From: Bathymodiolus brooksi
Taxonomy: Eukaryota > Mollusca > Bivalvia > Mytilida > Modiolidae
Direction of reading: 5' to 3'
Length of the DNA: 64,000 bases
NCBI GenBank assembly: GCA_963680875.1
Contig: OY804588.1
Span: forward strand, 73,866,829-73,930,828
Below, piece by piece: positions 23,701 through 35,300 of this stretch. The stretch's first letter is position 1, and every line of letters starts with the position of its first letter. Below the pieces are notes generated by a model that was not told the origin of the DNA, did not search any database, and worked only from the letters and a program-made list of their open reading frames with translations. The position numbers and the translations under genes are program-made.

Positions 23701-26700
23701 TCGTTTACCTTTATCACTTCGTCCTTTCTATCCTCTTCCTTCAAATCTCCTCTTCAATACCTGTTTCACTACTTCCTCATCATTATCCTCCTCACTATCT
23801 CCATCCTTTTCCATATTGACTCCCTCCCTAATTCCTCCCCGTCATCCTCCTTATTTTATACCTCTAGTATCTCTCCTTCCTCTCCATCGTCTTTTTACCA
23901 TTCTCCCTCCGTCCTCTCTATCCTTCTCTTTATATTCCTTCCTTCCTGCCCTCTTCCTCATACCTGTCAGCTGTGCCTTCCAGCACTTAGCAAACTTGAG
24001 TTTTTCTCACTTGCACTAAGGAAGATCGCTTTATCACCCAAGTGTTTTTCCCATCCTTTCCTCCTACCTCCTTATCCGTTCTCACTCCATGTTCATGCTT
24101 GCCTTAGTTATTACTATTATCATTGTTGATACCCTCTTTCGTCCACATTTAACTATTATGTCTTCCACCATATACATGAATATAAGTGTACACAAGAAAA
24201 ACCCTATTAAAACAGGAGAGGGGAAAAACTAGTATGAGGGGAAAAATGAGTATGGGTTAACACATACTTGGATTTCCGGGGGGAAAATTCAGTATATACT
24301 CATTTTTCCGGGGGGGGGGGGAAATCTCAGTATATACTCATTTTTCCGGGGGGAAAACTGAGTATATATACTCAGTTTTCCGGGGAGAAAAATGGGTATG
24401 GGGGGAAAATGAGTATGTAACACCGGAAGTGTTTGCGACACATATATTGCGTAACGATTAACCAAGTCATAGTGGCGACCGTAAAACTTTCGAAGTGATG
24501 ACTTCAACTTTACCAATAGGAACCATTGGTTACCTTATTCGTTACCTTAAAATATACTTCAACTCCGAATGCAAGAAAAAATATGGCAGCTATACATTAC
24601 CTTAAAATAGACCTCAACTCCATAGGCAAGGAAAAATATGACAGCTATTATCATTATCAATCCCACACAGCCATTGGACACTTTATATATATACTCCTGA
24701 AATAGTATAGTTTGTCATTAATTTGTAGTGTATGAAGTGTTTTTTTAATTAGATAAGTATTGATTATGAGTATGTAACGTCATCGTCAACGATGTGTTAC
24801 TTTTATCAATTGTTAGACTAACAAACACGTAGATATCGAAATTAGTGCGCAAAGGTCTGACGTAAGTCTCTGAACAACTTTATCTAATAAGGTGAAGAGA
24901 ACTGGAGTATCAGTGAAAAAAACCAAAGGTCTGACGTAAGTCTCTGAGCAACTTTATCTAATAAGGTGAAGAGAACTGGAGTATCAGTGAAAAAAACCAA
25001 AGGTCTGACGTAAGTCTCTGAACAACTTTATCTAATAAGGTGAAGAGAACTGGAGTATCAGTGAAAAAAACCAAAGGTCTGACGTAAGTCTCTTAACAAC
25101 TTTATCTAATAAGGTGAAGAGAACTGGAGTATCAGTGAAAAAAACCAAAGGTCTGACGTAAGTCTCTGAACAACTTTATCTAATAAGGTGAAGAGAACTG
25201 GAGTATCAGTGAAAAAAACCAAAGGTCTGACGTAAGTCTCTGAACAACTTTATCTAATAAGGTGAAGAAAACTGGAGTATCAGTGAAAAAAACCCAAGGT
25301 CTGACGTAAGTCTCTGAACAACTTTATTTAATAAGGTGAAGAGAACTGGAGTATCAGTGAAAAACCAAAGATCTGACGTAAGTCTCTGAACAACTTTATC
25401 TAATAAGGTGAAGAGAACTGGAGTATCAGTGAAAAAAACCAAAGGTCTGACGTAAGTCTCTGAACAACTTTATCTAATAAGGTGAAGAAAACTGGAGTAT
25501 CAGTGAAAAAAACCAAAGGTCTGACGTAAGTCTCTGAACAACTTTATCTAATAAGGTGAAGAGAACTGGAGTATCAGTGAAAAACCAAAGATCTGACGTA
25601 AGTCTCTGAACAACTTTATCTAATAAGGTGGAGAGAACTGGAGTATCAGTGAAAAACCAAAGATCTGACGTAAGTCTCTGAACAACTTTATCTAATAAGG
25701 TGAAGAGAACTGGAGTATCAGTGAAAAACCAAAGATCTGACGTAAGTCTCTGAACAACTTTATCTAATAAGGTGAAGAGAACTGGAGTATCAGTGAAAAA
25801 AACCAAAGGTCTGACGTAAGTCTCTGAACAACTTTATCTAATAAGGTGAAGAGAACTGGAGTATCAGTGAAAAAAACCAAAGGTCTGACATAAGTCTCTG
25901 AACAACTTTATCTAATAAGGTGAAGAGAACTGGAGTATCAGTGAAAAACCAAAGATCTGACGTAAGTCTCTGAACAACTTTATCTAATAAGGTGGAGAGA
26001 ACTGGAGTATCAGTGAAAAACCAAAGATCTGACGTAAGTCTCTGAACAACTTTATCTAATAAGGTGAAGAGAACTGGAGTATCAGTGAAAAACCAAAGAT
26101 CTGACGTAAGTCTCTGAACAACTTTAACTAATAAGGTGGAGAGAACTGGAGTATCAGTGAAAAAAACCAAAGCTCTGACATAAGTCTCTGAACAACTTTA
26201 ACTAATAAGGTGGAGAGAACTGCAATATCAGTGAAAACCAAAGATCTGACATAAGTCTCTGAACAACTTTAACTAATAAGGTGAAGAGAACTGGAGTATC
26301 AGTGACAAAAACCAAAGATCTGACATGAGACTCTGAACAACTTTATCTAATAAGGTGGAGAGAACTGGAGTATCAGTGGAAAAATCCAAAGGTCTGACGT
26401 AAGTCTCTGAACAAAGTTGTTCAGAGATTTACGTCAGATCTTTTGTTTTTCGCTGATACTCCAGTTCGCTTCACTTTATTAGTTAAAGTTGTTCAGAGAC
26501 TTACGTCAGATCTTTGGTTTTTGTCACTGATACTCCAGTTCTCTTCACCTTATTAGATAAAGTTGTTCAGAGACTTACGTCAGACCTTTGGTTTTTTTCA
26601 CTGATACTCCAGTTCTCTTCACCTTATTAGATAAAGTTGTTCAGAGACTTACATCAGACCTTTGGTTTTTTTCACTGATACTCCAGTTCTCTTCACCTTA

Positions 26701-29332
26701 TTAGATAAAGTTGTTCAGAGACTTACGTCAGACCTTTGGTTTTTTTCACTGATACTCCAGTTCTCTTCACCTTATTAGATAAAGTTGTTCAGAGACTTAC
26801 ACGTCAGACCTTTGGTTTTTTTCACTGATACTCCAGTTCTCTTCACCTTATTAGATAAAGTTGTTCAGAGACTTACGTCAGACCTTTGGTTTTTTTCACT
26901 GATACTCCAGTTCTCTTCACCTTATTAGATAAAGTTGTTCAGAGACTTATGTCAGACCTTTGGTTTTTTTCACTGATACTCCAGTTCTCTTCACCTTATT
27001 AGATAAAGTTGTTCAGAGACTTACGTCAGACCTTTGGTTTTTTTCACTGATACTCCAGTTCTCTTCACCTTATTAGATAAAGTTGTTCAGAGACTTACGT
27101 CAGATCTTTGGTTTTTCACTGATACTCCAGTTCTCTTCACCTTATTAGATAAAGTTGTTCAGAGACTTACGTCAGATCTTTGGTTTTTTTCACTGATACT
27201 CCAGTTCTCTTCACCTTATTAGATAAAGTTGTTCAGAGACTTACGTCAGATCTTTGTTTTTTTTCACTGATACTCCAGTTCTCTTCACCTTATTAGATAA
27301 AGTTGTTCAGAGACTTATGTCAGACCTTTGGTTTTTTTCACTGATACTCCAGTTCTCTCCACCTTATTAGATAAAGTTGTTCAGAGACTTACGTCAGACC
27401 TTTGGTTTTTTTCACTGATACTCCAGTTCTCTTCACCTTATTAGATAAAGTTGTTCAGAGACTTACGTCAGACCTTTGGTTTTTTTCACTGATACTCCAG
27501 TTCTCTTCACCTTATTAGATAAAGTTGTTCAGAGACTTACGTCAGACCTTTGGTTTTTTTCACTGATACTCCAGTTCTCTTCACTTTATTAAAGTTGTTC
27601 AGAGACTTACGTCAGATCTTTGATTTTTTCACTGATACTCCAGTAGAGAACTGAGGTATCAGTGAAAAACCAAAGGTCTGACATAAGTCTCTGAACAACT
27701 TTATCTAATAAGATGAAGGGAACTGGAATATCAGTAAAAAAAACCAAAGGTCTGACGTAAGTCTCTGAACAACACTATCTAATAAGGTTTTGTCAAGTCG
27801 AACTGAAAACCGGGGCAATAAAAGATGGATTATCTATAGACACGTGTAATAAAAGATGGATTATCTATAGACACGTGCAATACAAGATGGATTATCTATA
27901 GACACGTGTAATAAAAGATGGATTATCTATAGACACGTGTAATAAAAGATGGATTATCTATAGACACGTGGAATAAAAGATGAATTATCTATAGACACGT
28001 GTAATAAAAGATGGATTATCTATAGACACGTGTAATAAAAGATGGATTATCTATAGACACGTGTAATAAAAGATGGATTATTTATAGACACGTGTAATAA
28101 AAGATGGATTATCTATAGACACGTGTAATACAAGATGGATTATCTATAGACACGTGTAATAAAAGATGGATTATCAATAGACACGTGTAATACAAGATGG
28201 ATTATCTATAGACACGTGTAATAAAAGATGGATTATCTATAGACACGTGTAATAAAAGATGGATTATCTATAGACACGTGTAATAAAAGATGGATTATCT
28301 ATAGACACGTGTAATACAAGATGGATTATCTATAGACACGTGTAATAAAAGATGGATTATCTATAGACACGTGTAATACAAGATGGATTATCTATAGACA
28401 CGTGTAATAAAAGATGGATTATCTATAGACACGTGGAATAAAAGATGGATTATCTATAGACACGTGTAATAAAAAATGGATTATCTATAGACACGTGTAA
28501 TAAAAGATGGATTATCTATAGACACGTGTAATAAAAGATGGATTATCTATAGACACGTGTAATAAAAGATGGATTATCTATAGACACGTGTAATAAAAGA
28601 TGGATTATCTATAGACACGTGTAATAAAAGATGAATTATCTATAGACACGTGTAATAAAAGATGGAATATCTATAGACACGTGTAATAAAAGATGGATTA
28701 TCTATAGACACGTGTAATAAAAGATGGATTATCTATAGACACGTGTAATAAAAGATGAATTATCTATAGACACGTGTAATAATAACAGAGATATCAATTT
28801 TAGTGCGCACGACGTAATATAGGCACAAGACACAAAACGACTATAAAACAAAACAAAAACACAACAGAGAAACCCAAGAACAATGAGTAACACAGACACA
28901 CCAAAAAAACGGGATGAACTCATGTGTTTGCGAAGTGTAAGTAGTTCTTGTTTCATATAAGACACCCGCCGTGTTTCTTCCTGCTTGCGAAAGGTAAGTC
29001 GTTCTTATTTCATAAATGACACGTGTCGTGTTACTCAAACTCAAGTCCATTCAAAGTCTTGTTGGTGATAAAACAAAGATGAATGTATGTAAATGTATAT
29101 ATTTCAAACCGGTCAACTTGTTCGTGATAATGAACGTAGACTATTTGTAACGTTGACTTTAACCTAGGACTAGCGTAGTCTTGTTTAAGTAACATTTGCG
29201 CCAGCAGCAGGTGAATGGGAAGTTGACTATAGGAAAAGTAAAGTCAACAAGATTGTCGTAGAGTTTTGTTCGTTGTCCATGCTCTAACAATAGAATCTTA
29301 GTTCAAGTTCAATTGGACAATTGGATAATGAG

Positions 29333-29363
<31 letters not shown>

Positions 29364-32300
29364 ACCTCAAAGACAGGAGACACCAACCACTTAACGCGAC
29401 TGATGGATCAATGATAACAAGCATCACTTACCGAGAGGACTGGGTCATTTATATCCGCTGTCACAAGCTGTATAGCTAGTAAACCAAATAGGATAACGTT
29501 AAATAGTGTAAATGCTATAGTAGATTTACTAAGGAATCGTGGCTTGTCACACTTGATGTCACTCAGATGGAAGGCCTAAAATAAAAATCTGGTTTGTCAC
29601 ACTGGATGATGTTGTTCTTTTACTTTTTGAACATCAATTAAAACGAAGGCTCATAAAAACTTGAGATGGAGGTATAGTTTGTAGAAATAAGATAGTGTAT
29701 TGTTTTTGGAGAAATAAAAATATATCAAAATGAGTAGATTGGGATCCCATTAACGGTTTAATCCGGCTACCTTTCTGTGCTTGTATCTAACCAGGATCTG
29801 GATTTCCAAATCTTTTAATCTTGTTTGTGTTAAATGGTTTGATGTGAAAGGTGATTGTTCGTTTTGTTGATATTGGTGGAATTGTTCAACATCACTGTTT
29901 AAACTTTATCTTAAACGATGGTGAAAATGTATAAAGATAAGGTGTCAACAAAAATGTCAAAAATATGTGTGACGTAAAAGTGTCTTTGACATTTACTTCA
30001 CTGAGTTTGGTGCTGCTTTAAAAACTGTTTTACCTGCTTTGTTCAAGTATTGTTATAAATACTGTTATAGTGACAGCCGGAGACTTTGAGCCGTAATGAA
30101 AGGGGGAGGTTTAGCGCTTTAAAATCTGATTCAACACACCATTTCTTTAGAAATGCCTGTACCAAGTCAGGGTCATTACGGTTTTCACAGTTTTCCGGTT
30201 GTTGACTGATTTGTCTGCTTATATACTTATGAGTTTTGACTTTCCCTTTGTAAGATTGTTCGGAGTTCGGTAATTTTGTTATTACCCTTATTCATAATAT
30301 GTATTAAACAGAAATAAAATAATAGTAATACATATCACGTAAATGGAAGCCGCACAATAAACATTTCGTTTATTGTACTTTGTACAATCTACATTAAATG
30401 TTTCAATTAGAACTTGTGATACAATAAATGCCACAATTATACAGATGAGTGATGAAATATTCAAATAATATAAAATAAAAATTATGACGTACCTCTGCCC
30501 AGACACATACAATCAATGAAGAACCCGATAACAATATTGGAAAGTAGGCGCTCCATAGATGTATCGAGGCGAGATCTGATATATGCCACTAGAAATTAAA
30601 AAAAAAACAATAACAGTTTTACGATTATATGTTCCTGTTGCTGATTTTCTTTTTTGCGAGAACGGATTTAACAGAGGAATGTCACATCAAATGGGAAGCA
30701 TGAGATGTAGAAGTACATATCAAGCAAGACATACCAACAATAGTATGTTTATCGAGGATTTGGTATGGACGCGTCATTATAATGTCAAATTAGAATACAG
30801 GGATATTATGTTAATAACACACTAGTTCCGTGATAATAGATATCGTAGCATGTAAAGATCAAAGAGAAAATGAACAAATCATCGATAAATATATATATAC
30901 TTAGTATACAGTTTGTTTTCAATCATCTAGATTTCTTGTTTTGTTGCTAAAATCATGTAGAAAGCTGTGTGTGCATTCATAGAATAAAGAATGGAAAAGG
31001 TTATAAAACAGTTGTACATTCAACAGTGAAGACAGGTATAAACTTAAACCTGAATAAACCAGAGCTATGTATAAATAGACCATTTAATGTGAACTCAATA
31101 ATCGGAATGTTTATCTATTCTGTACAATAAAAAGGGTCACTGACTGACCTGTGTACTTACATACTCTTCACTCGTCGCAACTTCGGCTGATTCCGTACCT
31201 TCATCAAACCTCGTCCGTATTACGATAGTTCCCATTGGAACTACTTTCGGAAATCTTCAATGAAGGAGATATTAAAATAATTTCACTTTCGAATATTCGT
31301 CCAATAATAATATATTTTCATTCGTCGCAATGTCGGCTGCTTCCGTACCTTCATCAAAGACCAATATTGTGCAAAGCAAACTCTATACACTCATCTATTG
31401 TCGCCATTTTAGAACTTATTCGCGGTGCGCAATGTTTGATTGAAGTGATACGGTCTTCCGGCGAAGAAATGTGACGCGTAGACGCATATCAAATACCGTA
31501 TTATAGCCGAGGTATTGAGGAAGCGAAGCGGACTCACCCGAGGTTTGCCGATTGACATACTCTTATCCGCAATAGTCTGAGTTTGATGCATAACAGGGTG
31601 CGTCATGGTCGTGCTCGCATGGTAATTGGAGATACAACTACATAATGCAATCAGCTCCTATCACCACTCATAAACCCGATACAACATTAAGTGATAAAGT
31701 TTGTCATTGACATGTGGCATGTGGCAGGTCGGTGGTTTTCTCCGTGTTTTCCAGTTTCCTCCACCAATAAAACTGACCGCCACGATATATATGAAATATT
31801 GTGAAAAGTTGCGTAAAACACCATAACCCTAACCCCTGATACATAGCAGGGGCGGATCCAGGATTTCAAGTTAGGGGGGGGCGCACTTAAAAAATTGCGC
31901 CGAGCGGAGGGAGGCGCGAACATTTTTGGGGTATTTCGTGTGAAAAATCACGATTTTACGCCAAAAAATCTTATTTTTTCCAATTTTTTTGGGGGGGGGG
32001 GGGGGGGCGCACCGGGTTCGCCACTCCCTGGATCCGTCCCTGCATAGTCCTCTGTTAAAGAAATATATTCGTTCGATATATAGCCATATGGCCCGGGTAC
32101 TTACTTACCCTAGTAAAGAAGTAAACTCCTCTCACAGCTGTAGCTAGGATGGTCAGTATATATAAAAGTTTCTGTCCTGTCATTTTGAAAGCTGTTCTCC
32201 ATGATTTTGTCTTCTCTTTCTGATATTCATTACTCACACACAGTAACTGAAATATACCAGTCCGCCGTAATATAAAGACATCAGAATAAATATTAAAATG

Positions 32301-35300
32301 TAATATTTGTTATTGAAACATACTGGGAACATCTAGGCTCAAACACAGATTAAGGGAGTTGGTCCAACTGTGTTTCATAAAAAAAAGAATGACCAACGTA
32401 GATACAAATACCTTGCGCTAGGAAGGGACAGAACTTATTTTGTAAAAAAAAACAAACAAAAAAACACTCTGATTCTACCAAAATATTCTCTGAAACTGAT
32501 ATTATCAACATGCTCGAGTTTTTGATTGATAACATATTTGTTATCTTTGGTGGACGTGTTTTTCAACAGACAGTAAGCATACCTGTGGGTACAAACTGTG
32601 CTCCTTGTCTCGCCGACTTGTCCCTTTATTCGTATGAGGCATATTTCATAAAGGTGCTTCTCAAGAAAAACGAAAAGAAGCTAGCCCGATCCTTTAATTT
32701 CACGTTCATTCATTGTTGACTCTCCAATCATGGTTGTCAGATATATTGGTGGAGGAAACAGGAATGTTTGGAGAATTTTATCTACCTGTTGTAAGTCACT
32801 GACAAACATTATCACATATAGCTATATAGATTACACCTTGCTGTGAGCGAGAATCGCAAACGACTAGTACCGCGATCACGACAGCCTCCTATTTAGATGT
32901 AGATTCATATTTAATAAAGGTTAAATCTAATAATCTTAATAAAGGTTAGATCTAATTATCTTAATAAAGGTTAGATCTAATGATCTTAATAAAGGTTAGA
33001 TCTAATAATCTTAATAAAGGTTAGATCTAATTATCTTAATAAAGGTTAGATCTAATGATCTTAATAAAGGTTAAATCTAATGATCTTAATAAAGGTTAGA
33101 TCTAATTATCTTAATAAAGGTTAGATCTAATGATCTTAATAAAGGTTAGATTTAATGATCTTAATAAAGGTTAGATCTAATGATCTTAATAAAGGTTAGA
33201 TCTAATTATCTTAATAAAGGTTAGATCTAATGATCTTGATAAAGGTTAGATCTAATGATCTTAATAAAGGTTAGATTTAATGATCTTAATAAAGGTTAGA
33301 TCTAATGATCTTAATAAAGGTTAGATCTAATGATCTTAATAAAGGTTAGATCTAATGATCTTAATAAAGGTTAGATCCAATGATCTTAATAAAGGTTAGA
33401 TCCAATGATCTTAATAAAGGTTATATCTAATGATCTTAATAAAAGTTAGATCTAATGATCTTAATAAAGGTTAGATCTAATGATCTTAATAAAAGTTAGA
33501 TCTAATGATCTTAATAAAGGTTAGATCTAATGATCTTGATAAAGGTTAAATCTAATGATCTTAATAAAGGTTAGATCTAATGATCTTGATAAAGGTTAAA
33601 TCTAATGATCTTAATAAAGGTTAGATCTAAAGATCTTAATTAAAATTGAGATTTTAATCAGTCTATCATTTATACATTATTATCCACTATATCATATAAA
33701 GTAATTACCAACTGAATTAGTGCCACTAGACAGAGGGAAATAAAGATACTTCCAAAAGCCATGAAATAGCCAATGTTAGCATCCTGGCAGGTACCGCCCA
33801 TATACTGGATCTACAAAACAAGACAAAACAATAGTCATTGAAATAGTGTTGTGATGTTAACATTACTGACATAACTGTTGGTACTTTTCTTGTTGTGTTG
33901 ACCATGCTGATATACTAGTATGTGCTGGTATTTTGTTGTTTTATCGACCATATTTGCACGTGTGTAGTTATTTTGGTGTTGACTATACTTGGAAATGCAT
34001 TAGCATTATGTTGTGTCGTCGATCACACATGTATTGTTGTTTTTGCTTTGTCGAACTTACTGACATATAGCCTAATAGATTTTGTCGAACTTACTGACAC
34101 ATAGCCTAATCGAGTTTTTCAAACTTACTGACACATAGCCTAATCGATTTTGTCGAACTTACTGACACATAGCCTAATCGATTTTATCGAACTTACTGAC
34201 ACATAGCCTAATCGATTTTTTCGAACTTACTGACACATAGCCTAATCGGTTTTGTCGAACTTACTGACACATAGTCTAATCGATTTTGTCGAACTTATTG
34301 ACATATAACCTAGTCGATTTTGTCGAGCTTACTGACACATAGTCTAATCGATTTTGTCGAACTTATTGACACATAGTCTAATCGATTTTGTCGAACTTAT
34401 TGACATATAACCTAGTCGATTTTGTCGAGCTTACTGACACATAGTCTAATCGATTTTGTCGAACTTATTGACACATAGTCTAATCGATTTTGTCCAGCTT
34501 ACTGACACATAGCCTAACCGATATTAGCTATCCTGTTTAAACCCTTTGGTTTTCTTGATTCCAACGACTTTTAAATTATTTGTCTTTCCAATCATTTGAC
34601 TTCGAGCACCTGATGACGGGTATTACAGAAGCTCGTCGTGTGCACTATTCTAGATCTACTTTGACTTCGAGCGTACCTGATGACTGTTATTCTAGAAACT
34701 GGTCGTGTGCACTATGCTAGATCTACTTTGACTTCGAGCGTACCTGATGACGGTTATTCTAGAAACTCGTCGTGTGCACTATTCTAAATCTAATTTGACT
34801 TGGAGCGCACCTGATGACGGGTATTACAGAAACTCGTCGTATGCACTATGCTAGATCTACTTTGACTTGGAGCGTACCTGATGACGGGTATTACAGAAAC
34901 TCGTCGTGTGCACTATTCTAAATCTACTTTGACTTGGAGCGTACCTGATGACGGGTATTACAGAAACTCGTCGTGTGCACTATGCTAGATCTACTTTGAC
35001 TTGGAGCGTACCTGATGACGGGTATTACAGAAAATCGTCGTGTGCACTATTCTAGATCTACTTTGACTTCGAGCGTACCTGATGACGGGTATTACAGAAA
35101 CTCGTCGTGTGCACTATGCTAGATCTACATTGACTTCGAGCGTACCTGATGACGGGTATTACAGAAACTCGTCGTGTGCACTATGCTAGATCTACTTTGA
35201 CTTGGAGCGTACCTGATGACGGGTATTACAGAAACTCGTCGAATGCACTATGCTAGATCTACTTTGACTTGGAGCGTACCTGATGACGTGTATTACAGAA

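Larger units (their letters stand above)
20769..24423. mobile_element. 3.65-kb element with structured terminal inverted repeats
   Basis: Left end GGTGTTACATACTCATTTTT, right end its complement with small changes. Both ends (about 20769-20945 and 24200-24423) hold several short inverted motifs around AGTATATACT separated by G/C runs. Inside are ~1.75 kb of unrelated unique-looking DNA and a 1.4-kb pyrimidine tract. No transposase recognised. It interrupts a D1 copy on the left and an RT relic on the right. Confidence 0.55.

Noticed and set aside
22694..24129. 183- and 345-codon Ser/Pro/Leu-rich frames
   Set aside because: Translation of a low-complexity CT-rich tract; no domain.
25254..27222. 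[24 protein letters not shown] repeat frames
   Set aside because: Produced by the 70-74-bp inverted array; length changes in the A run break the frame repeatedly.
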